Positions 49,544-58,254 of a DNA stretch of 64,000 nucleotides are shown piece after piece (within the stretch, counting starts at the first letter, position 1; each line of letters starts with the position of its first letter). Source of the DNA: Streptomyces sp. NBC_00554 (lineage in GTDB: Bacteria; Actinomycetota; Actinomycetes; Streptomycetales; Streptomycetaceae); the NCBI RefSeq assembly GCF_041431135.1, contig NZ_CP107799.1:9316501-9380500 (forward strand), read 5' to 3'. The position numbers were made by a program, and so were the translations under genes. A model generated the notes under the pieces. It was not told where the DNA came from and did no database searches. It saw only the letters and a program-made list of their open reading frames with translations.

Positions 49544-50800
49544 TTAGCGGCGGTTGTCGTCCTGAGGTTCCGGAACCGCTGCCCCTTCCTCAGCGGCGGT
49601 CTTCTCTTCGTGGGACAGGCGGTACGCCACGGCGAGTCCCCAGGGGACACCCAAGAGGATGACGAGGGTGAGGCCGAGGACGAGGGGAGCCGGGCGGGCG
49701 GCTCCGACTCCCACACACACGACGGCCACGGCGACGCAGGTGCGGGCCAGCGGCCGGTAGAGGCCGCGGTCCAGATGCCAGACCCGCAGGGAGCTCGCGA
49801 GCACCATCGTCGTGCAGAGCACGACGGCCGCGCCCCCGCAGAGCACCCAAGCCGTGGCGGCGGGGGTACGGCCGTCGTGGGCGTGTTCGACGAGGCCGAC
49901 CATCGCGGCGCCCATGGCGGCCACCGTGGCAGTGAGCGGCAGGTGAACCAGCATCCACTGCACGGTGCTCACGCGTGTGGGCCTCGGTAGCCGGTGGCCG
50001 GCGAAGTCGAAGTACGTCCACCAGGCACCGAAGCCGACGACGACGGCGACGAGCCCGACGGCGAGGGTGAGCGCGTTGGTCGGTTCATGGGCCAGCCCGT
50101 CGACCACCGCGGTCACGGTCTCGCCGAGCACGATGATGATGAACAGGCCGAACCGTTCGGTGAGCGCGTGGGTCACGCTGAGCGCGACCGACTGCACCGG
50201 GGTGGCCGTACCGATCACGACCGCGAACCCCGCCAGATAGACGACGGCCAACAGACCCCACGTCAGCACGCGGACACCGGCGGGCAGGGCGGCACTCGCG
50301 GCCAGGACGATCGCGCAGACCGCCGTCCCGCTCACGAACAGCCTGCTGGGACGGCGGAATTCGGGACTGTCACCACGCGCGGCGAGCAGCCACAGCACCG
50401 CTAGGACCGCGAACAGCACCCCCGCGTCCACGGCGAACGCGACTCCGCGTGCGCCGCCCGCCTCGGGGATGAACGCACCCAGCGGCACGAGCACCAGGAT
50501 CTGCAGCAGGAACAGGCTCCGGCCGCGGGCATCGTCGTGTCCGTGCAGTTCGTGGTGGAGGCTGCCGTTGAGCCAGGCGATCCACACCAGCGCGAACACC
50601 GCGGCGAACTCGCCGAGCCCGCGCCAGGTCAGGTGTGCGGCCAAGTGGTGAGCGGCCTGGGCGACCAGGACGACCACGACCAGGTCGTAGAAGAGTTCGA
50701 GCGGGCCGACCACCCGTTCGCGCGGCTGCTCACCATGGGCGCGCGGCGGCCGCCAGAGCTGGCTGCGCAGCCGGGCCCACTGCTCGTGTCGCGGAGTCAT
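49544..50800 (-). CDS. Low-temperature-requirement protein A (LtrA) family membrane protein
   Basis: A 418-residue membrane protein with about ten helices. The LtrA family begins with VGPLELFYDLVVVVLVAQAAHHL and has ERFGLFIIIVLGETVTAVVDGL and FGAWWTYFDFAG. LtrA was named from a Listeria cold-sensitivity mutant; the biochemical function is unknown. Last gene of a probable operon with the SDR and aldo/keto reductase upstream: only 17 bases separate it from the SDR stop. Confidence 0.86.
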   Translation of the reverse strand: MTPRHEQWARLRSQLWRPPRAHGEQPRERVVGPLELFYDLVVVVLVAQAAHHLAAHLTWRGLGEFAAVFALVWIAWLNGSLHHELHGHDDARGRSLFLLQILVLVPLGAFIPEAGGARGVAFAVDAGVLFAVLAVLWLLAARGDSPEFRRPSRLFVSGTAVCAIVLAASAALPAGVRVLTWGLLAVVYLAGFAVVIGTATPVQSVALSVTHALTERFGLFIIIVLGETVTAVVDGLAHEPTNALTLAVGLVAVVVGFGAWWTYFDFAGHRLPRPTRVSTVQWMLVHLPLTATVAAMGAAMVGLVEHAHDGRTPAATAWVLCGGAAVVLCTTMVLASSLRVWHLDRGLYRPLARTCVAVAVVCVGVGAARPAPLVLGLTLVILLGVPWGLAVAYRLSHEEKTAAEEGAAVPEPQDDNRR

Positions 50801-50817
50801 GTCCGGAGCCCGGATCG

Positions 50818-51774
50818 CTAGTTGACGAGAGCCTTGGACACGGCCCACAGGCGTGCCGCGTTCTCCCGGTCCAGGGCGTACGGCGCGACGCCGGCGACGG
50901 CACCGGCTCGCTCGGCGACGGGCTTGGCCTCGGCACAGTCCTCGAAATAGCGGCCGGTGACGCCCTCCACCGTCGGTGAGGCGGCCAGCAGCACCGAGGT
51001 CGCGGCGCCCTGCTCCACCGTCTTCCCCGGCGGCAGCGCCAGTTCGCCCGAGGCGAGGAAGGCGGCCACCTGCTCCATGTCCATGTGCCGGGCCAGGGAG
51101 GTGTCCGCGATGTTGCCCGGCATCAGAGCGTTGGCGGTGATGCCGTCGTCGGCCCAGCGTTCGGCGGCACCGACGGCGAACAGGGCGTTGGCCGTCTTCG
51201 ACTGTCCGTAGGAGGTCCACGGGTCGTAGGGCCGGAAGCGGTAGTCCAGGTCGTCGAAGACGACCGGTGAGAAGAGGTGGCCGATCGAGCTCACCGAGAC
51301 GACCCGTGCGCCGTCCGCCGCCGCGAGTGCCGGGTGCAGGCCGGTGGCGAGGGCGAAGTGGCCCAGGTGATTGACGCCGAACTGCCATTCCCGGCCGTCG
51401 GATGTGCGGGTGAGCTCCGGCGTGGCCATCACACCGGCGTTGTTGACCAGGATGTGCAGCGGGCCCTGCCAGGCCGCCACGAACTCCGCGACCGTCGACC
51501 GGTCGGCCAGGTCGAGCCGTCCCACGGTCAACTGTCCTGACTCAGGCGGCAGTTCCTTCTCCAGGCGCGCCACCACTCCGGCACCTGCGTCGGTGTCCCG
51601 TACGGCCAGGGTGACGTCGGCGCCCGCGGCGGCGAGCGCCCGGACGGTCTCCACTCCGATCCCGGAACTGGCTCCGGTCACCACGGCCCTGCGGCCGTGC
51701 AGGTCGACGCCGTCGGTTACCTCGGCGGCGGTTGTGCTCGCCCCGAAGGTGTGGGGAGTCTGAGGTGTGGACAT
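50818..51774 (-). CDS. Short-chain dehydrogenase/reductase (retinol-dehydrogenase-like)
   Basis: A 318-residue SDR: VVTGASSGIGVETVRAL cofactor motif, HILVNNAGVMATP, Ser in SVSSIGHL and catalytic YGQSKTANALF. The larger size and the WQFGVNHLGHFALATGL segment place it with retinol-dehydrogenase/oxidoreductase-like SDRs. Middle gene between the aldo/keto reductase (63 bases away) and LtrA. Substrate unknown. Confidence 0.9.
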   Translation of the reverse strand: MSTPQTPHTFGASTTAAEVTDGVDLHGRRAVVTGASSGIGVETVRALAAAGADVTLAVRDTDAGAGVVARLEKELPPESGQLTVGRLDLADRSTVAEFVAAWQGPLHILVNNAGVMATPELTRTSDGREWQFGVNHLGHFALATGLHPALAAADGARVVSVSSIGHLFSPVVFDDLDYRFRPYDPWTSYGQSKTANALFAVGAAERWADDGITANALMPGNIADTSLARHMDMEQVAAFLASGELALPPGKTVEQGAATSVLLAASPTVEGVTGRYFEDCAEAKPVAERAGAVAGVAPYALDRENAARLWAVSKALVN

Positions 51775-51837
51775 GAGGTGAGTCTCCTGACGTGGATGTG
51801 GCCCCGCGAGGGGATCTTGTGAGGCGCCGGTCGGCTG

Positions 51838-52821
51838 TCAGCCGTTGAGCGTGCCCATGAACTCGGGTGCGTAGCGGTCGCCGGTGACCACGCCGTGCGG
51901 GGCGACCGCCTCGATGGCGGCGATGTCGTCGGCGGTCAGGGTGACCTCGGTCGCGGCGACGTTCTCCTCGAGGTAGCGGCGGCGCTTTGTACCGGGGATG
52001 GCGACCGCGCCCTGGTACTGGACCCAGGCGAGCGCCAGCTGGGAGGGCGTGACGTTCTTGTCGTCGGCGAGGCGGCGGACCTCGCGTACGACGTCGAGAT
52101 TGCGGTCGAAGTTCTTGCCCTGGAACCGGGGGTCGGTCCGGCGCCAGTCGTCCTCGGTGAAGTCGTCTGGGCTGGTGATGGCGCCGGACAGGAAGCCGCG
52201 CCCCAGCGGGGAGTAGGCGACCAGTCCGATCCCCAGCTCCCGCAGAGTGTCGAGGACTCCGTCGTGCTCGATGCCGCGCTCGAAGAGCGAGTACTCCGTC
52301 TGGACGGCGGCGAGCGGGTGGACGGCGTGGGCCCGTCGGATCGTCTCCGCAGACGCCTCGCTCAGGCCGATGTCGCGGATCTTGCCCTCCGCGACGATCT
52401 CGGCCAGGGCTCCGACGGTCTCCTCGATGGGCACCTTGGGGTCGATGCGGTGCAGGTAGTACAGGTCGACGTGGTCCGTGCCCAGGTGCCGCAGCGAGCG
52501 ATCGAGGGCGTGCCGGACGTACTCGGGTCGGCCGTTGAGATCGCGTACCTGGCCGTCGTCGGTGATCTCGACACCGGTCTTGGTCGCGACCACGGCGGAT
52601 TCCCGGCGCCCTGCCAGCGCCTTGCCGAGAAGCTGCTCATTGACGAAGGGGCCGTAGCTCTCGGCCGTGTCCAGCAGGGTGACGCCGAGTTCCAGCGCGC
52701 GGTCGATGGTGGCCAGCGACTCCGTCTCGTCGGCGGCGCCGTAGAACGCGCTCATACCCATGCAGCCGAGTCCTTGGACGCCGACGGTCAGGCCCTGGCC
52801 GCCGAGTGTGCGCTGTTCCAT
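51838..52821 (-). CDS. Aldo/keto reductase
   Basis: A 327-residue AKR of the AKR13/YakC-like type: GLGCMGMSAFYG, catalytic LLDTAESYGPFVNEQLLGKAL, Lys in VVATKTG, and LYYLHRIDPKVPIEETVGAL with the active-site His, closing with VAIPGTKRRRYLEENVAA. All four catalytic residues are visible. ATG 52821 follows GAGGAA. It heads the operon AKR-SDR-LtrA, divergent from a TetR gene with two palindromic sites in the gap. Confidence 0.92.
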   Translation of the reverse strand: MEQRTLGGQGLTVGVQGLGCMGMSAFYGAADETESLATIDRALELGVTLLDTAESYGPFVNEQLLGKALAGRRESAVVATKTGVEITDDGQVRDLNGRPEYVRHALDRSLRHLGTDHVDLYYLHRIDPKVPIEETVGALAEIVAEGKIRDIGLSEASAETIRRAHAVHPLAAVQTEYSLFERGIEHDGVLDTLRELGIGLVAYSPLGRGFLSGAITSPDDFTEDDWRRTDPRFQGKNFDRNLDVVREVRRLADDKNVTPSQLALAWVQYQGAVAIPGTKRRRYLEENVAATEVTLTADDIAAIEAVAPHGVVTGDRYAPEFMGTLNG

Positions 52822-52837
52822 GAGGGTTCCTCGTTCC

Positions 52838-52862
52838 GTAACTAACTGGATAGATACGTTAC
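52838..52862. promoter_or_regulatory. TetR operator 1 in AKR/tetR gap
   Basis: An imperfect palindrome, with GTAACTA on the left and TACGTTAC on the right around an ACTGGATAGA centre, lies 17 bases before the aldo/keto reductase start. It resembles operator 2 at 52891. Confidence 0.55.
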
Positions 52863-52890
52863 CGTAGACCTGTGCACCGCCTATGTCAAT

Positions 52891-52902
52891 AACTAGATAG
52901 TT
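52891..52902. promoter_or_regulatory. TetR operator 2 in AKR/tetR gap
   Basis: AACTAGATAGTT has perfect AACTA/TAGTT arms and is extended outward by AATAACT and ACTTG. It lies 20 bases before the tetR start and probably gives autoregulation. Confidence 0.6.
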
Positions 52903-52921
52903 ACTTGCTAAGGTGACCCGC

Positions 52922-53509
52922 ATGCCACGGGACTCAAGCGCCACAAAGGCCCGGCTGCTCGACGCGGCCTTCAACGAATTCGCCGCCTACGGCATCGCCG
53001 GTGCCCGAGTGGACCGGATCGCGGAGGCCGCGGAGGCGAACAAGCGGCTGATCTACGCGTACTTCGGCAACAAGGAGCAGTTGTTCGACGAGGTACTGCA
53101 ACGCGCGATGACGGCCGGCGCCGAGTCGGTGCCGTTCGATGTCGATGACCTGCCCGGATATGCCGCCGCGATCTTCGACCATCTCGTCGCCCGGCCGGCC
53201 CTGATGCGCCTACGCCTATGGAAACTGCTGGAGCGTCCTGCCGCAACCGGACTCGAACCGGACGCCTTCCGCCGCAAAGCCGCCGAAGTGGCCGCCGCGC
53301 AGCAGCGTGGAGAGGTCGCCCGGGAGATGGTGCCTGCCGACCTCCTGACCATGGTTCTCGCCGCGGCTCAGGCGTGGTTCTGGGCCGCCGAGGGTGTCGA
53401 CCCCGAAGAGGTCAGCCGGTCCTGGTCGTCGGAGCGGCTGGCCCAGCACCGCTCGGCGGTCGTCGAGGCCGCCCGCCGGATGAGCGAGCCGAAGGCCGTC
53501 GGCGAGTAG
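52922..53509 (+). CDS. TetR-family regulator
   Basis: A 195-residue TetR protein: KARLLDAAFNEFAAYGIAGARVDRIAEAAEANKRLIYAYFGNKEQLFDEVL is a full TetR HTH, and a helical C-terminal half with LARPALMRLRLWKLLERP follows. ATG 52922, or GTG 52913 just upstream. Its placement opposite the AKR-SDR-LtrA operon and the two operators suggest it represses that operon until a carbonyl compound or other inducer binds. Confidence 0.9.
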   Translation: MPRDSSATKARLLDAAFNEFAAYGIAGARVDRIAEAAEANKRLIYAYFGNKEQLFDEVLQRAMTAGAESVPFDVDDLPGYAAAIFDHLVARPALMRLRLWKLLERPAATGLEPDAFRRKAAEVAAAQQRGEVAREMVPADLLTMVLAAAQAWFWAAEGVDPEEVSRSWSSERLAQHRSAVVEAARRMSEPKAVGE

Positions 53510-53661
53510 CAGCCTGATGGGCATGCACGGGGTACGGCGGGTCCGTCTCCTTCGTGGCCCTGACCTGCGAAAACATAGTGGCACCCACCTGGGCGACTGT
53601 GACGCCATGCGATGTCGAAAAGGGGACGACCTGCCCCCGCCGCATGCTCCTCAAGCGCCGG

Positions 53662-54024
53662 TCACAGCCAAGTCGTGGCCAGCCATACGGTCACGGCCGC
53701 GGCGAGGATGAGCGCGATGTTCAGGGCGATCCGGCGGTCTCCCCGGTTCAGGTGGACTCCGGTCGCGCCGAACTGCAGGAGCACGAACCCGATGGACGCG
53801 GCCAGGGCCAGGCCGGGTGCGATGCCCGTCAGCGGCGGCAGGATCAGCCCGATCGCGCCGAGCACTTCGAGCACCCCGATGGTCCTGACGGCCGGCATCG
53901 GAGTGCGGTCCACCCACGCCATCATCGGCTGGAGCTGCTCGCGGGTCCGGATCACCTTTATCCCGCCCCCGTAGAGGTAGAAGAGAGCGAGCATGGCGGC
54001 GACGATCCAGTACGCGACGTGCAT
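53662..54024 (-). CDS. DoxX-family membrane protein
   Basis: A 120-residue protein with four membrane helices: HVAYWIVAAMLALFYLYGGG, PAVRTIGVLEVLGAIGLILPPL, LALAASIGFVLLQFGATGVHL and RIALNIALILAAAVTVWLATTWL. This is the DoxX-like layout (PF07681/DUF-type). Some DoxX proteins join redox or thiol-stress complexes in the membrane. ATG 54024, preceded by GGATGGGA, is favoured; ATG 54033 is possible. It is divergent from a LysR gene across about 200 bases and may be its target. Confidence 0.82.
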   Translation of the reverse strand: MHVAYWIVAAMLALFYLYGGGIKVIRTREQLQPMMAWVDRTPMPAVRTIGVLEVLGAIGLILPPLTGIAPGLALAASIGFVLLQFGATGVHLNRGDRRIALNIALILAAAVTVWLATTWL

Positions 54025-54200
54025 GATTCCCATCCAGGGTTGGCAGTTGGGCGGGGTGCCCGGCCGAACAGCTCGTCGCCGTCCGGGCCGACCACGGGTA
54101 CGGCGGACTCGGCCATCGCCCCGTTGGTCATCGGTTCGTCGGCCATGCTCCGATTCCACCGTCCGAGTACCGCGGCCGTCCAAGACCGGTTGGGTGGGGC

Positions 54201-54219
54201 CGATACCGCACGGGTATCG
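54201..54219. promoter_or_regulatory. LysR-type palindrome (T-N11-A) at the lysR start
   Basis: CGATACCGCACGGGTATCG has 7-base arms CGATACC/GGTATCG around GCACG and includes a T-N11-A core (TACC...GGTA), the classic LysR site. It ends ten bases before ATG 54229, consistent with autoregulation and possible control of the divergent DoxX gene. Confidence 0.7.
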
Positions 54220-54228
54220 TCGCCGGTC

Positions 54229-55080
54229 ATGGAGCTGCGCACACTGCGCTATTTCGTGGCCGTCGCCGAGGAACTGCACTTCGGCCGGGCCGCCACCCGG
54301 CTGCACATGAGCCAGCCGCCACTGAGCCGCGCAATCAAGCAGTTGGAGACCGACGTCGGTGCCACTCTGCTGCACCGCTCTGCCGCGGGCGTCACGCTCA
54401 CCGCGGCCGGGGCGGCGCTGCTGGACGAGGCGCGCACCCTGCTCGACCAGGCCGAACAGGCACGCGTACGGGTGGCCGCGGCGGCCGGCGCATCGGCCAT
54501 CACCGTCGGGATCCTGGGCGACAGCACCGACCCGGGCGCGACGCGGCTGGCCGCCGCCTACCGTCGGCGGCATCCAGGCGTCGAGGTCCGCATCCGCGAC
54601 ACCGACCTGACCGATCCGACCTGCGGGCTGCGAGCCGGACTTGTCGATGTCGCCCTCACCCGGGGGCCGTTCGACGAGACCGGCCTGACGGTGCACGAGT
54701 TGCGCGCCGACCCGGTGGGCGCGGTGCTGCGCGCCGACGATCCGCTGGCCGGCCGTGACCACCTGCAACTGGCTGACCTGGCCGATCGCCGCTGGTTCCA
54801 GTTCCCGGAGGGCACCGACCCGGTCTGGCGGTCGTACTGGAACGGCGGCGAGCCGCGCGAGGGCCCGGTGGTGCGTGCCGTACAGGAGTGCCTGCAGGCC
54901 GTGCTCTGGAACGGCACGGTCGGGATGACCCCGCTCGGGCACGAGCCGTTCGAGCAGCTGGCGGTGGTCCCGCTGACTGACATGGCGCCGAGCCGCGTGG
55001 TGGTGGCGTGGAACGAGGGCGACGCGAACCCGCTGATCCGCTCGTTCGTGCAGATCGCCACGGCCGCTTACCGGGACTGA
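54229..55080 (+). CDS. LysR-family transcriptional regulator
   Basis: A 283-residue LysR protein. HTH: MELRTLRYFVAVAEELHFGRAATRLHMSQPPLSRAIKQLE, the standard start, with effector domain VGILGDSTDPGATRLAAAYRRRHPGVEVRIRD. ATG 54229 is set by the family start; no Shine-Dalgarno is seen and the transcript may be leaderless. The palindrome just upstream fits a LysR site. Converges with the dioxygenase-like gene, separated by a GC-rich hairpin. Confidence 0.9.
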   Translation: MELRTLRYFVAVAEELHFGRAATRLHMSQPPLSRAIKQLETDVGATLLHRSAAGVTLTAAGAALLDEARTLLDQAEQARVRVAAAAGASAITVGILGDSTDPGATRLAAAYRRRHPGVEVRIRDTDLTDPTCGLRAGLVDVALTRGPFDETGLTVHELRADPVGAVLRADDPLAGRDHLQLADLADRRWFQFPEGTDPVWRSYWNGGEPREGPVVRAVQECLQAVLWNGTVGMTPLGHEPFEQLAVVPLTDMAPSRVVVAWNEGDANPLIRSFVQIATAAYRD

Positions 55081-55081
55081 G

Positions 55082-55111
55082 CGCCGCGGCTGCGCACGCG
55101 CGGCCGCGGCG
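55082..55111. terminator. Hairpin terminator between lysR and the cupin gene
   Basis: CGCCGCGGC (55082-55090) pairs perfectly with GCCGCGGCG (55103-55111) around a 12-base loop, lying between converging genes. Confidence 0.5.
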
Positions 55112-55217
55112 TCAGGGCCAGGACGGGGGAGTGCAGGATGGGTTCAGCGGCCGGTGCCCTTCCGGTCACTGACGACCGGCAGGGGGTCTCGACCGGGTCG
55201 AAGTGGCCCATCCACGA

Positions 55218-55754
55218 TCACGGGCCGATCGCATTGAGCGCGTCGAGTAGTCGAGGACTCGCGGGCGAGCCCTCGTCCGGGTCACCCGGAGTGCGATGGA
55301 GTTCGCCGTCGATGATCTCGTAGTGGCCGATGGCCTGGATGGGCGGCGAGTAGACGTGGATGGTGATGGCGCCGGCGTCGTGGTCCATGCGGTGGACGCC
55401 TGATCCGGGGAACGAGAAGGACTCGCCGGGCCCGTACCGGTGGGCGCGGCGCGGCCCGCCCACCGGCAACCCCTCCTGCCAGGCGACGCCTTCGATCACG
55501 TGCACGCCGACGCAGGAACCCTGGTGGTCGTGGTAGCCGGTGTCGCGCGACTCCCACCAAGTATTCAGCCACGCCTCGGAGTTGTCGTTCCGCCACAGCA
55601 GCAGGTACGAACCGGGCCCGGAGCGGTCGAGTGCGGCGGTGTCGACGAAGGCCGCCGCGCGACGGGCGCGGTCCGCGCACTCCTCGGGCCTGAACGGGCG
55701 GTCGGACACGCCGAGTTCGGCGAGGGCGGTGGTGTCGATCGGGGTCGGGTTCAT
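55218..55754 (-). CDS. Cysteine-dioxygenase-like cupin (thiol dioxygenase family)
   Basis: A 178-residue cupin of the cysteine-dioxygenase type I family: SYLLLWRNDNSEAWLNTWWESRDTGYHDHQGSCVGVHVIEGVAWQEGL contains the metal motif HDHQGSCVGVHVIEG, and a later His appears in GSGVHRMDHDAG. Such enzymes add O2 to a thiol of cysteine or 3-mercaptopropionate using Fe(II). AAGGGG lies six bases before ATG 55754. It is the last gene of the GntR operon, which suggests that a sulfur-containing compound is handled by the pathway. The thiol substrate is not proven. Confidence 0.78.
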   Translation of the reverse strand: MNPTPIDTTALAELGVSDRPFRPEECADRARRAAAFVDTAALDRSGPGSYLLLWRNDNSEAWLNTWWESRDTGYHDHQGSCVGVHVIEGVAWQEGLPVGGPRRAHRYGPGESFSFPGSGVHRMDHDAGAITIHVYSPPIQAIGHYEIIDGELHRTPGDPDEGSPASPRLLDALNAIGP

Positions 55755-55801
55755 GGTCATCCCCTTGTGCCGGGTGCGTGTGTACGGAAGTGGTGGGCTT
55801 G

Positions 55802-57322
55802 CTAGGGGAGTTCGTCGCCGGCGAGCCAGTCCTCCAGCGCGTCGATGTCCCCGTCCGGCGCCTCGCCCGCGCCGACGAAGGGGACCGACCGGCGAATTGC
55901 CGCGTAGGCGCGTTGCGTCCCTTCGCCGAGGTCACCGGCGTGCCCGCGCAGGTCGACCGCCTGGGCGCCGCACATGAGCTCGACGGCGGCCAACCGCAGT
56001 GCCAGGCCGGCCATTTCATGGAGTCGGCGGGCCGCGGTGGGCGCCATCGTGATCCGGTCCTCGATGCCGGCCGCGATTCCGCTCGTGGGCTGTTCCAGCG
56101 TGACGGGTTGCGCGAGCAGGCGGGCCTCCCCGGCCAGGCTCGCCGCGCCGTTGGCGAGGATCGCCAGGCCGTCGTCGGGCGCGGTGGGATCGGCTCGGAG
56201 CCCGTTCGGCAGACCGGTGAAGGCCGAGTCCAGCAGCTTCTGCACCCGCTCGCCCGCGATCGTGACCGCCTGGGCGAGCCCGAGTCGCGCGTAGTCGAGC
56301 GCGATGGCGACGGGGGCGATGTCGTGGTTGCCGGTCGAGATGGCACGGTCCTCGTCGACGAGCATGATCGGGCTGTCGCCGGAGGAGGAGAGCTCGATCC
56401 CGACGGCGTGGTCGCAGTGCGCGAGCGCCTGACGGGCCGCCCCGTGGGTCTGCGGCACCACCTTGAACGCCAGCGGATCCTGGATGGCGCGGGCCGGCCG
56501 GGCGCCGGTCAGCAGGGCGCCGCCCGACAGCAGTGCACGCAGTCGGCCGATCGTCTCGTGGGCGCCCGTGTACGGGCGTACTCCGGCGACGGCCGGGTGG
56601 ATGGCGTCGACGTTCCCTGTCAGTCCCTCCAGCGACAGTGCCGCCGACACGTCGAGCGCCCGGATGGCGCGGGTCGCCCGTTCCAGGGCCAGGCAGGCGA
56701 TACCGACCGAGAACGCGTTGCTGTTGACGACGGCCCCTGCCTCGCGCGGGCCGAGCTCGATCGGGGTGTAGCCGTGGGCGATCAGGGCGGCGCCGTCGGC
56801 ACCGTGGCCGATGAGGGCCAGGCCGATCTCGGCGAGTTGGCTCAGATCGGCCTGCCCGATCGAACCGAGCAGGTGGACGCGCGGGGTCACGCCGGTGTCG
56901 AGGGCCCTGCAGTACGCGTCGGCGACCTCTGCCCGGACACCTGCGACACCGACGGCGAGGCCCGCGGCCCGTATGACCATGGCCGCCCTGACGAACTCCC
57001 GGGGAGCCGACTGCCCGTGCCCCACGCGGTGCGCGCGCAGCAGCAGGGTCTGGAAGGCGGCCTGCCGGTCGGCCGTGATCGCCTGGGTCTTGATCGCACC
57101 GACACCGGTGTTGAGTCCGTACACGGTGTCGCCACGGGCCAGTACGCCCTCAAGTGCGAGGCGTGAGGCGCCCATCCGCGTCCGGGCGGCATGTCCGAGG
57201 ACCACACGACGGCCACGTGCCACCGCCACCACGTCGGCCGGACGCAGCGGCTGGTCGCCCAGGACGACCGCGCCGTCGAACGATTCCTCCCCGGCGGCCA
57301 CAGGTTCCGCGATGGACGTCAT
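55802..57322 (-). CDS. Histidine/aromatic ammonia-lyase-fold protein lacking the MIO triad
   Basis: A 506-residue member of the HAL/PAL lyase superfamily. It retains the substrate loop VYGLNTGVG (67-75) and the overall helical core, but the cofactor segment that should read GSVGASGDL reads GSIGQADL (153-160), so the Ala-Ser-Gly that cyclises to MIO is gone. The active-site segment QDxYSxR reads QDPLAFK (281-287). It may therefore eliminate a better leaving group than ammonia, or act as a different enzyme on a histidine-like substrate. It overlaps the start/stop of the hydroxyacyl-CoA-dehydrogenase-like gene by four bases. The fold assignment is firm; the reaction is open. Confidence 0.82.
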   Translation of the reverse strand: MTSIAEPVAAGEESFDGAVVLGDQPLRPADVVAVARGRRVVLGHAARTRMGASRLALEGVLARGDTVYGLNTGVGAIKTQAITADRQAAFQTLLLRAHRVGHGQSAPREFVRAAMVIRAAGLAVGVAGVRAEVADAYCRALDTGVTPRVHLLGSIGQADLSQLAEIGLALIGHGADGAALIAHGYTPIELGPREAGAVVNSNAFSVGIACLALERATRAIRALDVSAALSLEGLTGNVDAIHPAVAGVRPYTGAHETIGRLRALLSGGALLTGARPARAIQDPLAFKVVPQTHGAARQALAHCDHAVGIELSSSGDSPIMLVDEDRAISTGNHDIAPVAIALDYARLGLAQAVTIAGERVQKLLDSAFTGLPNGLRADPTAPDDGLAILANGAASLAGEARLLAQPVTLEQPTSGIAAGIEDRITMAPTAARRLHEMAGLALRLAAVELMCGAQAVDLRGHAGDLGEGTQRAYAAIRRSVPFVGAGEAPDGDIDALEDWLAGDELP

Positions 57323-58254
57323 AGCTCGGCCTCCCGCCGGTCTTCGGCCAGCAGGGCGAGCACTGTGTCGCGTCGCGCGGCGATCTCGCGCGCGGCGCCG
57401 GGCGGGTAGTCGCCCAGCAGGCCCCGGCCGCCCTTCATGCCGGTGGCGCCGCTTCGACGCGCCTCGCGCAGCAGGGCCGGGACCTCGGTCGAGCGGGAGA
57501 GCTGCGGGAACAGTTGCTCGGCGACCGCTTCGTGGACATCGAGTCCCGCCGCGTCCATCGACGCGAACGGGCCGATCGCCGCCCAGCGCGCACCGAGGCC
57601 GGCGACGACGGCGCGGTCCACGTCCGCCACCGCACAGACGCCCTCCTCGACCAGCGCGTAGGCCTCCCGCAGCAACGCGTACTGCAGCCGGTTGGCCACG
57701 AAACCCGCATGGTCGCGCCGCAGCGTGATCGGCTCCTTGCCGACGGCCCGCGAGAGCGCGGCGAGCCGCTCCAAGGTCCCCGGCGCCGTGCGGGGGCCGC
57801 CCGTCACCTCCACGAGCGGGACGAGTTCGGCCGGGTTGAACCAGTGCCAGCCGGCGAAGAGTTCGGGACGCCTCAGGCCGTCTGCGAGATCCGCGAGCCG
57901 GAGCGAGGAGGTGTTGGTGGCCACGATTCCGTCGTCCGGGACGAGCGACTCGGCCAATGCCAGGGCGACACGCTTCGCCGCCAGGTCCTCGGCGATCGAT
58001 TCGACGGCCAGCGCGAACGGCCCGGGTGCCTCGCCGACCAGGACCGTCGCCGCCCGCACGGATCCGGGCGACGCCGCGCCGGGTTCGACGAGGTGCTCGA
58101 CCCGCCGGGAGATCTCGTCCCGTGTGGTCGCGGCGGCCTCGGGGCGGCGGACGAGGACGACCGTCTCGATGCCCGCGGCGGAGAGGCGGGCGGCGATACC
58201 GGTGCCCATGGCGCCGCCACCGATGACCAGCACCCGGCCGAAGTGCGCGCTCAT
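57319..58254 (-). CDS. 3-hydroxyacyl-CoA dehydrogenase family protein
   Basis: A 311-residue Rossmann dehydrogenase: VLVIGGGAMGTGIAARLSAAG at the N-terminus, NTSSLRLADLADGL and the catalytic His in GWHWFNPAELVPLVEVTGG, then the C-terminal domain with LRRDHAGFVANRLQYALLREAY. The canonical GHxFNP is GWHWFNP. Its start overlaps the gntR stop by four bases (ATGA), and its stop overlaps the lyase start by four bases, so three proteins are translationally coupled. It should act on a 3-hydroxy acid (or its CoA ester) with NAD. Confidence 0.88.
   Translation of the reverse strand: MSAHFGRVLVIGGGAMGTGIAARLSAAGIETVVLVRRPEAAATTRDEISRRVEHLVEPGAASPGSVRAATVLVGEAPGPFALAVESIAEDLAAKRVALALAESLVPDDGIVATNTSSLRLADLADGLRRPELFAGWHWFNPAELVPLVEVTGGPRTAPGTLERLAALSRAVGKEPITLRRDHAGFVANRLQYALLREAYALVEEGVCAVADVDRAVVAGLGARWAAIGPFASMDAAGLDVHEAVAEQLFPQLSRSTEVPALLREARRSGATGMKGGRGLLGDYPPGAAREIAARRDTVLALLAEDRREAEL

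Noticed and set aside
55802..57322. Ordinary histidine ammonia-lyase (hutH)
   Set aside because: The MIO-forming Ala-Ser-Gly is absent and active-site segments are altered, so the standard name would mislead.
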